Below, piece after piece: positions 55,430-63,819 of a stretch of DNA of 64,000 bases (position 1 is the stretch's first letter; each line of letters starts with the position of its first letter). Under the pieces are notes generated by a model. That model did not search any database. It worked only from the letters and a program-made list of their open reading frames with translations, and was not told where the DNA came from. Both the position numbers and the translations under genes were made by a program. The stretch is taken from the NCBI RefSeq assembly GCF_030717945.1, contig NZ_JAVAIM010000001.1, forward strand, positions 2,479,131 to 2,543,130, read 5' to 3'. The stretch comes from Qipengyuania profundimaris (GTDB lineage: Bacteria > Pseudomonadota > Alphaproteobacteria > Sphingomonadales > Sphingomonadaceae).

Positions 55430-55703
55430 AGGAGTTGCACCCCCAGTGCTTGTAATTCTTCACCCGCGGGCATTTCGAGACCTTGGTGATCCACAGGTCG
55501 AAAATGCGCGGTTCGCGCAGGCAGGCGAAATAGCCGATGCCGTGCATGACTGCGAAAACGACCAGCGCGAGCCAGCTGCCGGTGATCAGGAACGCCTCGG
55601 TCGTCACCATCCCGTTGATGATGAAATAGTTATACGTCACGCCCGCAAACATTTGCGGCCGCGTGAGCGCACGGTGGACGGGATGGCGGACGAGGTTAGT
55701 CAT
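55419..55703 (-). CDS. virB3: VirB3-type T4SS inner-membrane protein
   Basis: 94 residues. 'VHRALTRPQMFAGVTYNYF' is the VirB3 start, followed by one or two hydrophobic segments and 'CLREPRIFDLWITKVSKCPR'. It is encoded just ahead of virB4 as in all virB systems. Confidence 0.93.
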   Translation of the reverse strand: MTNLVRHPVHRALTRPQMFAGVTYNYFIINGMVTTEAFLITGSWLALVVFAVMHGIGYFACLREPRIFDLWITKVSKCPRVKNYKHWGCNSYAA

Positions 55704-55705
55704 GG

Positions 55706-56005
55706 CTACGCCGCCACGCCCTGAATGCCGGCGACGATGGAGGCCGCGCCGAACAGGATGAACACGCCGATAATGACAGTCGCGCCGAAGCGCCAGTTGA
55801 GGCGTCCGGTCAGCATCATGAAGCCGACCGCGGCAACCGCCATCACGGCGACGGCAGTCGCGACATTGCCGAGCAAGGTGCCCTGCAGCCAGCCGAGCGC
55901 AGCGACGATCGGGCCGGACCCGGCAGGATCGGCCGCCTGCGCAAAAGCAGCGCTGGGGGTTGCAAGCAGGGCCAGAGCGGCCGGAATCGAGAACCTGGAC
56001 TTCAA
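55706..56005 (-). CDS. virB2: VirB2-type T4SS pilin
   Basis: 99 residues from a TTG start, supported by 'CGGGAG' nine bases upstream at the end of virB1. Signal peptide ('ALLATPSAAFAQA') then two membrane helices ('AVAVMAVAAVGFMMLTGRLN', 'GATVIIGVFILFGAASIVA'). It should be the pilus or channel subunit. Confidence 0.9.
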   Translation of the reverse strand: MKSRFSIPAALALLATPSAAFAQAADPAGSGPIVAALGWLQGTLLGNVATAVAVMAVAAVGFMMLTGRLNWRFGATVIIGVFILFGAASIVAGIQGVAA

Positions 56006-56011
56006 GTGAAT

Positions 56012-56641
56012 TTACTCCCGTGAATGGCTGGCGAGGCGACCCATGATCGCTGCCACGTAAAGCTGCGTTTCGCGGATGCGCGGAATCCCGCCTGCGCGCT
56101 CCACCCGCCCGGGCCCGGCATTATAGGCCGCGAGCGCTTTTTCGATATCGCCGTCGAACCGGTCGAGCTGTTCGCGCAAGTATCGCGCACCGCCTTCCAG
56201 ATTGGCGAAGGGATCGTTCGGATCGACGCCCAGATCGCGGGCCGTTCCGGGCATCAGCTGGGCGAGACCACGTGCGCCGACCGGCGACACGGCATTCGGG
56301 CGCCAGCGGCTCTCCTGCCACACCATCGCTTCGATCAGCGCCGGGCTGAGATCGTAGCGCGCGGACAGCTCGGCGACTTTCGCCTGATAGGTCACCGGCA
56401 CCAGCGCGCCCGGTGCATTCGGATCGGCAACGGCGATGTCGGGAACGTAAACGTCGGCCGGCACCTCGCCCATGGGCTCGAAATCGGCATGCGGAATGCT
56501 GGCAGCAGCAGGCGCGGTGCTCCCGCCGGCTACCCAGCGTGCTCCGTCCGCATCAATCTCCATGACATCCGCCTTCGCAGGGAAGGCAGCCAGCGCCGCA
56601 CAGGTCAGACCCATACCGAGCGCCAGGCGTGCTAGAATCAT
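56012..56641 (-). CDS. virB1: VirB1-type lytic transglycosylase
   Basis: 209 residues. Signal peptide ('LALGMGLTCAALAAFPAKAD'), then an SLT domain from about 95: catalytic Glu in 'MVWQESRWRPNAVSPVGARG', 'LAQLMPGTARDLGVDP' and 'ALAAYNAGPGRVERAGGIP'. It opens peptidoglycan for the secretion channel and is the first gene of the virB operon. Confidence 0.94.
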   Translation of the reverse strand: MILARLALGMGLTCAALAAFPAKADVMEIDADGARWVAGGSTAPAAASIPHADFEPMGEVPADVYVPDIAVADPNAPGALVPVTYQAKVAELSARYDLSPALIEAMVWQESRWRPNAVSPVGARGLAQLMPGTARDLGVDPNDPFANLEGGARYLREQLDRFDGDIEKALAAYNAGPGRVERAGGIPRIRETQLYVAAIMGRLASHSRE

Positions 56642-56742
56642 TGCACCCTCCGTCCGGTCCCACTGGCCACTCTACATGACAAGCGGGTGACAGGAAGCTG
56701 AATGTAGACGGTTTCCGTCGCAAACGGGCAACAGTCAGGCAC

Positions 56743-56775
56743 AAAAAAGCCCGCCCTCCCCTCGGAGCGCGGGCT
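56743..56775 (-). terminator. Terminator of the TPR-like gene
   Basis: AGCCCGC/GCGGGCT with a run of T on the minus strand lies 30 bp past the stop and separates it from virB1. Confidence 0.88.
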
Positions 56776-56805
56776 TGAAGACCGCCATGGGCGGCGGGAA
56801 ACGTT

Positions 56806-57189
56806 TTAACGCATCGACATCGCATAGTAGCGAGCGAAATCGCCGCGATCGAGCGCTGCGAGCGCCCGCCTGGCAAGTCTGCGCGAGTCCACCCACTGGC
56901 CGTCTGCGGTTTCCAGCTCGACACTCGAGTCAGCTTCTGCCGCAGCTTCGAAATCGGCGCGAGCCTCATCGAACTGGCCCATCCGCGCCAGCGCGATACC
57001 GTGATTGATCAAACGCGCCGGATCGTCCGCTTCCAGCTCGGCGCAGGCTTCGATCGCCTCGACAGCCGCACGGTCGCGGCCAGCAACCAGCTCTTCGTAA
57101 CCGACGTCGAAAGTGGTCTCGGGCGCTTCGACGACGGCAGGCGCACCTTGCGCCAGCAGGGCCAGAACGAATGAGGTGGCAAGGGCCAT
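56806..57189 (-). CDS. Secreted TPR-like protein
   Basis: 127 residues from the ATG at 57189. Signal peptide ('ALATSFVLALLAQGAPAVVE'), then a TPR-like repeat ('LINHGIALARMGQFDEARAD', 'FEAAAEADSS') and a C-terminal 'RRLARRALAALDRGDFARYY'. Periplasmic; likely protein-protein interaction. It is divergent from the lipoprotein-TonB receptor pair, so the three may form one system. Confidence 0.75.
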   Translation of the reverse strand: MALATSFVLALLAQGAPAVVEAPETTFDVGYEELVAGRDRAAVEAIEACAELEADDPARLINHGIALARMGQFDEARADFEAAAEADSSVELETADGQWVDSRRLARRALAALDRGDFARYYAMSMR

Positions 57190-57318
57190 GGCATTTCTCC
57201 CAATGTGTTGTTGAGCCCGAAATACCGCCCGACGCCCACGGCTGCAACAAAACTGCAACATTGTCACATTTCTGAAATGCAGCGCATCGGCCAATGGCCT
57301 GTTGATACTGCAACACAA

Positions 57319-57348
57319 CGGTCACGAACTGACACAAACTGTCACGAA
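57319..57348. repeat. Three tandem 10-bp direct repeats
   Basis: CGGTCACGAA, CTGACACAAA and CTGTCACGAA lie head to tail, 85 bp upstream of the lipoprotein start. The spacing of one helical turn and the CTGTCAC core resemble sites of OmpR/PhoB-type regulators, although Pho boxes normally repeat every 11 bp. The rest of the 243-bp divergent gap has no gene. Confidence 0.6.
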
Positions 57349-57432
57349 CCCCTCCTAGCTGGCGAGTCGCGATCAACGAATTCGCACTCGATATTCTTCC
57401 GATTCTTCCGGTTTTTGAGGGGACCGTTACCC

Positions 57433-59007
57433 GTGACAAATCTTCATCGCTCGCTCGTACTCGGCTGTAGCGCAGTGGCCCTTGCCAGCTGCGGCGCCGA
57501 CGAAATCGTTTCGCCCGGCACGGGCGGCAACATCACCATCAACAATCCGTCTGCGCCGGCACCTTCGCCGACCCCGACGCCGACTCCGACATCTTCGCTT
57601 GTCGAGGCTGCCGCTGGCTGCCCGACCATCTCCGATCCGACCGGCCTTACCGACAGCGGCACGATCTCCGGCCCGACCGGCGAATATCGCGTCTGCACCA
57701 TGCCGGCGCGCTTCACCGCCAGCTCTACGCTGCCCTATGTCGAAGGCCTCCTTTATCGCATGAACGGACGTGTCGATGTCGGCGAAGACGGCGGCCCGAG
57801 CGCTTCCGCAGGCAACGACACCGATGTCCAGCTGACCATCGAGCCGGGCGTCATCGTATACGCCTCGGGCTCCAGCTTCCTCAACGTCAACCGCGGCAAC
57901 ACCATCCAGGCGAACGGCACCGCCGAGCGTCCGATCATCTTCACCAGCCGCGACAACGTGCAGGGCCTCAATACGGACAATTCGTCGGGCCAGTGGGGCG
58001 GTATCGTCCTGTCGGGCCGCGCACCGGTCACCGACTGCATCGCACCGGGCGCAACGCCGGGCACCGCTGCCTGTGAACGCCAGGTCGAAGGCGCGGCGCA
58101 GCCCGCCCTGTTCGGCGGCGCCCAGCCGGCCGACAGTTCAGGCAGCATGAAGTTCGTGCAGATCCGCTACTCGGGCTTCGTCCTGTCGGGCGACAACGAG
58201 CTCCAGTCGCTGACCACCGGCGGCGTCGGTCGCAATACGGTTCTCGAAAACATCATGAGCTTCAACAGCTCGGATGACGGCGTCGAGTTCTTCGGCGGCA
58301 ACGTCAATACGAAGCGCCTCATCGTGGTCGGTGCGGAAGACGACAGCATCGATACCGACACCGGCGTGAAGGCCAACATGCAGTTCGTCATCGCCATCCA
58401 GCGCGCTGGTGCCGGCGACACGATCATCGAAGCCGATTCCACCAACGGCCTCGAAGAACAGACGCCGCGCCAGAACACGCAGATCTCGAACGCCACCTTC
58501 ATCCACAATGGCGGCGACCAGGACCAGGCCATCCGCATCCGCGGCTTCGCCGACTATGCGATCGTGAACTCGATCCTGGTCGACCGGACGGGCGGCACGC
58601 CCTGCCTGCGCGTCGACGGCACCGAAACGCTCAGCCGCACCAGCGGTCCTGACGAAGCGGGCCCGGTTCGCTTCGAAAGCTTCGTGCTCGATTGCGCGGT
58701 CGACTTCCGCGACAGTTCGGGCGGCGTAACGGCCACCGATATACAGAACCGCTTCGAAGCCGGCTCGAACAACAATGCGAACTTCACCAACACGCTGACG
58801 ATGAGCTTCCTCAACGGCTCGAACGAAAGCGGCGTGCCGGTGTTCGATCCGACCGCATTGTCGAGCTTCTTCACCGTCCCCGACGAAATCGGCGCGGTCT
58901 ACGCATCGAACGCGGACTGGGTGAACGGCTGGACCTGCAACTCGGCCACGGTGACGTTCGACAGCGAAGTGTCGGCCTGCACCAGCCTGCCGGTCTACGA
59001 CTCTTAA
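57433..59007 (+). CDS. Surface lipoprotein with beta-helix-like repeats, family of unknown function
   Basis: 524 residues from a GTG start. The lipobox 'VALASCGA' marks lipid attachment at about Cys21; a Pro/Thr linker follows. The body has 'RPIIFTSRDNVQG', 'GQWGGIVLSGRAPVTDC', 'MKFVQIRYSG', 'NSSDDGVEFFGGNVNTKRLI', a family I associate with parallel beta-helix proteins near TonB receptors, without assigned function. The upstream open frame to 57205 lacks signal features. It is followed by a terminator-like hairpin and then the receptor gene. Confidence 0.75.
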   Translation: MTNLHRSLVLGCSAVALASCGADEIVSPGTGGNITINNPSAPAPSPTPTPTPTSSLVEAAAGCPTISDPTGLTDSGTISGPTGEYRVCTMPARFTASSTLPYVEGLLYRMNGRVDVGEDGGPSASAGNDTDVQLTIEPGVIVYASGSSFLNVNRGNTIQANGTAERPIIFTSRDNVQGLNTDNSSGQWGGIVLSGRAPVTDCIAPGATPGTAACERQVEGAAQPALFGGAQPADSSGSMKFVQIRYSGFVLSGDNELQSLTTGGVGRNTVLENIMSFNSSDDGVEFFGGNVNTKRLIVVGAEDDSIDTDTGVKANMQFVIAIQRAGAGDTIIEADSTNGLEEQTPRQNTQISNATFIHNGGDQDQAIRIRGFADYAIVNSILVDRTGGTPCLRVDGTETLSRTSGPDEAGPVRFESFVLDCAVDFRDSSGGVTATDIQNRFEAGSNNNANFTNTLTMSFLNGSNESGVPVFDPTALSSFFTVPDEIGAVYASNADWVNGWTCNSATVTFDSEVSACTSLPVYDS

Positions 59008-59018
59008 GCACACACGCT

Positions 59019-59057
59019 CGCGGGGGCGCGCAGAGGCGTGCCCCCGCGGGCTTTTCC
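59019..59057 (+). terminator. Hairpin between lipoprotein and receptor genes
   Basis: A perfect 9-bp stem (CGCGGGGGC/GCCCCCGCG) is followed by GGCTTTTCC. It could stop or attenuate transcription before the receptor gene, so that the lipoprotein is made in excess. Confidence 0.65.
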
Positions 59058-59121
59058 ATTTCCGGACGCCTCGCGGCTCCGTGACGAAATCTCAGGCCTG
59101 ATCATGAGGGGGTCTCGAACC

Positions 59122-61860
59122 ATGTCGACCGGCAAGCAGCTCGCTTCGCTGCTCCTGCTCACCACCGCGTTGTGCGTACCCGGCGCGGCTTTCGCGCAAA
59201 GCACCGGCGCAGAGGGCGTCCCATCAGAAGAGGATCCCGCCACGGACGCACTGCAGGCGGAGCAGGTGGAGGGTGTCGACGACACCCCGCAGGAAGAGCA
59301 ATACGAAGAGCCCGAAGTCTCCGTCCCCGGCGGCGCCATCGTCGTTACCGGACGTCGGCGCGAGGACATTGGCCGCGCTTCGTCGCAGGTCGTCTCCGTC
59401 CTCGACACCGCCAGCATCGCGCGGACCGGCGAGGGCGATATCGCCGGCGCGCTGACCCGCGTCACCGGCCTCTCGACGGTCGGCAACGGCCTCGTATTCG
59501 TGCGCGGCCTGGGCGACCGTTATTCGCTCGCGCTGCTTAACGGCCTGCCCCTGCCCTCCCCGCAGCCGCTGAGCCGCGTGGTCCCGCTCGACATCTTCCC
59601 GACCAGCGTGGTCGCCTCCAGCCTCGTGCAGAAGACCTATTCCGCCAACTATCCCGGTGAGTTCGGCGGCGGCGTGATCAATTTGACCACCCGCGCCATC
59701 CCGCAGGAAAGCTTCGTCAAGATCAGCGGCGGCATCAGCGGCGACACCGAAACCACCGGCGGCGTCGGCTACACCTATTTCGGCTCCAGCTACGACTGGT
59801 TCGGCTTCGACGACGGGCGGCGCACCATCCGCCCGCAGCTGCAGAGCTATCTCGACAGCGGGCGGCCGATCAACGATCCCGAAGTCGACCAGGAAGCGAT
59901 CCTGCTCGAACTCGGCGATCCCAACCTCATCCTGCTGCAGAGCAATAGCGGCCTGCCGGTCAATTTCTCGACCGGGGTCACCTCCGGCACCAGCTTCGAC
60001 GTGTTCGGCGACGGCCAGTTCGGCGTGATTGCCACTGCCTCGATCAGCAACAAGTGGCGCAATCGCTTCATCACCCAGCAGACCGCGCTGGGCGAGGATC
60101 TCGACCTCGACAGCGACGGCCGCGAATTCGTCACCGACAACCGCGTGCTGGTGAACGGCCTGCTCGGCTTCGGTCTTGAGGTCGGCGAGCATCGCTTCCG
60201 CTTCACCAACCTCTTCATCCGCGACTCGCTCAAGCGCGCATCGCTGTCGGAAACCTTCGACTTCCAGAGCGACGACACCGACCAGGTTCAGAACACCTCG
60301 TGGTTCGAGCGCCAGCTGTTCGATACGCAGTTCACCGGCGAGCTCGATTTCGGCGATCTCAATGTCGATTTGCGCGCAGGCTATGCCCAGACGCAGCGTG
60401 AAGCGCCCTACGAGTGGACCTTCACTTACACCCGCACCGACAATCCGAACGATCCGCTCGGCGGCCTCTTCCTCAACACGCTCGACGGCCAGCGCGGAAG
60501 CGCGATCGTCGCGTTCTCGGATTTGACCGAGGACCTCTATTACGGCGGTCTCGACGTCAGCTATCAGGTGACCGACTGGCTCGGCGTGACCATCGGCGGA
60601 GCCTATACCGACACGCAGCGCCTGTCCTCGCGCCGCGAGTTCGACCTGCGCGCGCAGGGTGACTTCCCCGATGTGTTCGGCGCCTTCCGCCCCGATGCGC
60701 TGCTGGGTGACTCGCTGATCGAATTCGGTTTCGACCGCGAGGCGCAACAGGCAGCCGGCATCGGCCCGTTCGGCTTCACCATCTTCGACACAACCGGTTC
60801 CGACCCGGCGTTCGAGGCGGGGCTGGAGATCAAGGCCGGTTACATCCAGAGCCGCATCCAGCCGGTCGAAGCGATCTCGCTCGACATTGGCGTGCGGTAT
60901 GAAGATGCGGTGCAGGAAGTCATCCCGCTCGGCCTCGACGGTACGCCCAGCGGCTCGGCCAATGCCTCGCTGCTGAACAACGATTATTTCCTTCCGGCCG
61001 GGACGCTGACCTGGGAGATCAACGACAATCTGCAGGCGCGCTTCAACGCGTCGAAGACCATTGCCCGTCCGCAGTTCCGCGAGCTGATCTTCCAGACCTA
61101 TTTCGATCCGGAAACCAACCGCCAGTTCAACGGCAACCCGCAACTGGTAGATAGCGAGCTGACCAATTACGAAGCGCGCCTCGAATATTACTGGGGCTCG
61201 CAGAGCCGCGTCAGCCTGGCGGGCTTCTACAAGGATATCGAGCGCCCGATCGAGGTGTTCTCCAGCTTCTCCGACAACGAGCGGATCAGCGGCTTCGCCA
61301 ATGCGCCCGCCGCCACGCTCTACGGCGCGGAGTTCGAGCTGCAGTGGAACAAGGATCTCTACACGCTCGGCGGCGAATGGTGGGAAAGCAAGCGCCTGGT
61401 GGCGGTGGCCAATTACACCTACACCCAGTCCGAGCTGCAGGTGACCGATAGCGATATCGCGCAGGTCTTCCCCTCCGCCCCGCAGCCGGCGACCAACTTC
61501 TTCCGCGACGGCGTGCCGCTGACGGGGCAGAGCGACCATCTGGTCAATCTCCAGCTCGGCCTCGAAGATCTCGACCGGCTGAGCCAGGCGACGATCCTGC
61601 TGAGCTATGCCAGCGAACGCGTCACCAGCCGCGGCACCAGCAACTTGCCCGACATCATCGAAGACCCGGGCCTGCGCCTCGACTTCGTGGTGCGCCAGGG
61701 CTTCGAACTCGGCGGCGCCGAAATGGAACTCAAGCTCGAAGCGCGGAACCTCACGGGCCGCGACTACGAGGAATTCCAGACCAACGGCGACACCCGCATC
61801 GACATCAACAGCTACGATGTCGGCACCAGTTTCAGCGTCTCACTTTCCGCTGAATTCTAA
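59122..61860 (+). CDS. TonB-dependent receptor paired with the upstream lipoprotein
   Basis: 912 residues. Signal peptide ('LASLLLLTTALCVPGAAFAQ'), an acidic stretch, TonB box-like 'GGAIVVTGRRREDIG', plug ('VFVRGLGDRYSLALLNGLPL', 'NYPGEFGGGVINLTTR') and barrel ending in Phe ('TSFSVSLSAEF'). The start with AGGGGG about nine bases upstream was preferred over 59104. Its ligand is unknown. Same direction as the lipoprotein and probably one transcription unit. Confidence 0.93.
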   Translation: MSTGKQLASLLLLTTALCVPGAAFAQSTGAEGVPSEEDPATDALQAEQVEGVDDTPQEEQYEEPEVSVPGGAIVVTGRRREDIGRASSQVVSVLDTASIARTGEGDIAGALTRVTGLSTVGNGLVFVRGLGDRYSLALLNGLPLPSPQPLSRVVPLDIFPTSVVASSLVQKTYSANYPGEFGGGVINLTTRAIPQESFVKISGGISGDTETTGGVGYTYFGSSYDWFGFDDGRRTIRPQLQSYLDSGRPINDPEVDQEAILLELGDPNLILLQSNSGLPVNFSTGVTSGTSFDVFGDGQFGVIATASISNKWRNRFITQQTALGEDLDLDSDGREFVTDNRVLVNGLLGFGLEVGEHRFRFTNLFIRDSLKRASLSETFDFQSDDTDQVQNTSWFERQLFDTQFTGELDFGDLNVDLRAGYAQTQREAPYEWTFTYTRTDNPNDPLGGLFLNTLDGQRGSAIVAFSDLTEDLYYGGLDVSYQVTDWLGVTIGGAYTDTQRLSSRREFDLRAQGDFPDVFGAFRPDALLGDSLIEFGFDREAQQAAGIGPFGFTIFDTTGSDPAFEAGLEIKAGYIQSRIQPVEAISLDIGVRYEDAVQEVIPLGLDGTPSGSANASLLNNDYFLPAGTLTWEINDNLQARFNASKTIARPQFRELIFQTYFDPETNRQFNGNPQLVDSELTNYEARLEYYWGSQSRVSLAGFYKDIERPIEVFSSFSDNERISGFANAPAATLYGAEFELQWNKDLYTLGGEWWESKRLVAVANYTYTQSELQVTDSDIAQVFPSAPQPATNFFRDGVPLTGQSDHLVNLQLGLEDLDRLSQATILLSYASERVTSRGTSNLPDIIEDPGLRLDFVVRQGFELGGAEMELKLEARNLTGRDYEEFQTNGDTRIDINSYDVGTSFSVSLSAEF

Positions 61861-61883
61861 GGCTTACCTGAGCCTTCTTCCTG

Positions 61884-61916
61884 AAAGGGCCGTCCGCGTG
61901 GGCGGCCCTTTTTTGT
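61884..61916 (+). terminator. Terminator after the TonB-receptor gene
   Basis: AAAGGGCCG.CC pairs with GG.CGGCCCTTT and is followed by TTT. The next 210 bp to the hydrolase gene hold no other feature I can support. Confidence 0.88.
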
Positions 61917-62129
61917 GACAGGATGAGGTGCGGTTGGAGTTTAGCAATGGCTGGTTTGCATCCAGAGGCGTGGTGTCGCCGAGGTCCGATATTCGGTGGT
62001 AAGTGGACGTCGAAGATACGAGACTGAGCGACCCCAACTGGGCCGATACCGGACTGTCCGTTCTTGGTCTCACCTCGGGCGATGACGACCTCTACGGGGC
62101 CATAAGTCGGTGCGAGACGTTACCATTAC

Positions 62130-62921
62130 ATGACCATGCACTTTACCCGCGCAGGGCGCGGAAAACCCCTTCTCCTTGTCCACGGACTAGGAGCTACTTC
62201 CGGCTCGTGGGACACGATCTCGCCTGCGCTTTCTCAAGTTAGGGAGGTGATCGCCATAGACCTACCCGGCCATGGGCAGACACCCGAAGAGGCCGACAGC
62301 GGAACGTTCGACGGTCTCGCGCGGAGTCTGGACGACTGGCTCGGCGCGGAAAGTCTCGCAGGTATCGACATGGTTGGGAGCTCGCTGGGCGCTCGCCTTG
62401 TGCTCGAGATGGCGCGGCGTGGCCGAGCGGGCGCAGTTGTCGCATTGGATCCGGGCGGCTTCTGGCAGGGGTGGGAGCGTACCTTCTTCAAAGCGACCAT
62501 AACGCCATCGGTTGCCCTGGTTCGCGCGCTGCGACCGGCGCTTTCTGCCATTACCGGAAATGTCGCAGGCCGGACCGCGCTGATGGCCCAGCTTTCTGCA
62601 AGGCCTTGGGAACTCGACCCGGCCTTCGTCGCGCGTGAACTCAGGTCATTGGCTAATACGCGGACCGTCAATTCGCTCGTGAAGGACCTCGCCAACGGCG
62701 CAATGCAAGAGGGACCTGCGAAAACAGCTGAGCCCGTTGTCATCGGCTGGGGACGCAAGGATCGGCTGTGTCTACCGCAGCAGGCGGATCGCGCGATCAA
62801 AGCATTTCCCGAAGCGACGCTGCACTGGTTCGAACGTAGCGGACACTTTCCCATGTGGGATCAGCCAGAGGAGACCATTCGCGTGATTTTGCATGCAATG
62901 AGCACCTTGGCATCGGGATAA
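62130..62921 (+). CDS. Alpha/beta-fold hydrolase
   Basis: 263 residues. 'PLLLVHGLGATSGSWD' (oxyanion region), nucleophile elbow 'VGSSLGARL' (Ser), Asp in 'GWGRKDRLCLP' and His in 'FERSGHFPMWDQPEE' give a full catalytic triad. Esterase, lipase or C-C hydrolase type; substrate unknown. Monocistronic. Confidence 0.88.
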   Translation: MTMHFTRAGRGKPLLLVHGLGATSGSWDTISPALSQVREVIAIDLPGHGQTPEEADSGTFDGLARSLDDWLGAESLAGIDMVGSSLGARLVLEMARRGRAGAVVALDPGGFWQGWERTFFKATITPSVALVRALRPALSAITGNVAGRTALMAQLSARPWELDPAFVARELRSLANTRTVNSLVKDLANGAMQEGPAKTAEPVVIGWGRKDRLCLPQQADRAIKAFPEATLHWFERSGHFPMWDQPEETIRVILHAMSTLASG

Positions 62922-63040
62922 TACTGCGACTGGCCGGCTCGCAAAGTGAGGCGAAAGCAGGGGACAGTCCCATTGCAAGGTCCTTTGTCGGGTCGTTTGC
63001 AGACAATCAGCTATCGTCTGCGTGGCGACTTCAATCGCCC

Positions 63041-63715
63041 TCACCGCGAATCGTAAACATATCCCAGCGAGCGCACCGTCCTCACTCGCTCGCCCGCTCC
63101 GGCGGCGCGCAGGGCCTTGCGGAGGCGGCCGATCCAGACGTCGACGGTGCGTTCGTCGATCGGCGGTTCCTGCTTGCCGAGCGCTTCGATCAGGTCGGCG
63201 CGGGTGAGCACGCGGTTGGGGTTCTGGGCGAAGAAGCGCAGCAGGCGGAACTCGTTGGGTCGCAGATCCAGCGGCTCGCCTGCCCAGCGGGCCTGCAAGG
63301 CAGCGGCATCGATGGTCAGCTCGCCCAGTTCGAGCCGCTCGGCAATGCCCGGCTGGCCGCAGCCTGCCTGCAGCGCCATCACCCGGTCGAGCACCTGTGT
63401 GCGGTCGAGCGGGCCGACCATGTAATCGTCCGCCCCCGCCTTCAGCGCGCGGCGCTTGTCCGCCGCGTCGTCCTCTTCCAGCACGATGGTGATGTGCGCA
63501 TCCTCCGTGCGCGGATCGGCGCGCAGGCGGCGGCACATTTCGAGGCCGGACAGATCGTCCATCACCCAGTCGACAAAGGCGCAGACCGGGCCCTCCACCA
63601 CGCGGTGCGGCCCGTCGGGATAGAGGCGACCGAAGGCATAGCGGGTTTCGCCATGCATAAAGTCTTCGAGAGTTTCGCCCAACCGGCCGGTCAGGAAGAT
63701 ATTGATAGCTTGCAC
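63041..63715 (-). CDS. OmpR-type transcription factor with degenerate receiver
   Basis: 224 residues. The receiver keeps an Asp near residue 49 ('CAFVDWVMDDLSGLEMCRRL') but lacks the N-terminal acidic pair ('INIFLTGRLGE'), the Thr/Ser switch residue ('TIVLEED') and the Lys of the KP motif ('YMVGPLD'). The winged-helix domain from about 130 is normal ('LDLRPNEFRLLRFFAQNPNR', 'DERTVDVWIGRLRKAL', 'RTVRSLGYVYD'). No histidine kinase is adjacent. It probably works without phosphorylation. Confidence 0.88.
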   Translation of the reverse strand: MQAINIFLTGRLGETLEDFMHGETRYAFGRLYPDGPHRVVEGPVCAFVDWVMDDLSGLEMCRRLRADPRTEDAHITIVLEEDDAADKRRALKAGADDYMVGPLDRTQVLDRVMALQAGCGQPGIAERLELGELTIDAAALQARWAGEPLDLRPNEFRLLRFFAQNPNRVLTRADLIEALGKQEPPIDERTVDVWIGRLRKALRAAGAGERVRTVRSLGYVYDSR

Positions 63716-63819
63716 GCGGTTCTCGTCCCACCCTGTCGGGCAAGCGATGGCGCGGGCATGTGACGCGATTGTGACCGTCGGCGCGACGGTTGTAACACTT
63801 TGCGCGCAGCTGATTTTCG

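Noticed and set aside
57319-57348. Canonical Pho box
   Set aside because: The CTGTCAC-like units repeat every 10 bp, not 11, and only one unit fits the core well. I kept it only as an unassigned direct repeat.
59224-61539. A 771-codon open frame opposite the TonB-receptor gene
   Set aside because: Antisense shadow of an obvious receptor with signal peptide, plug and barrel.
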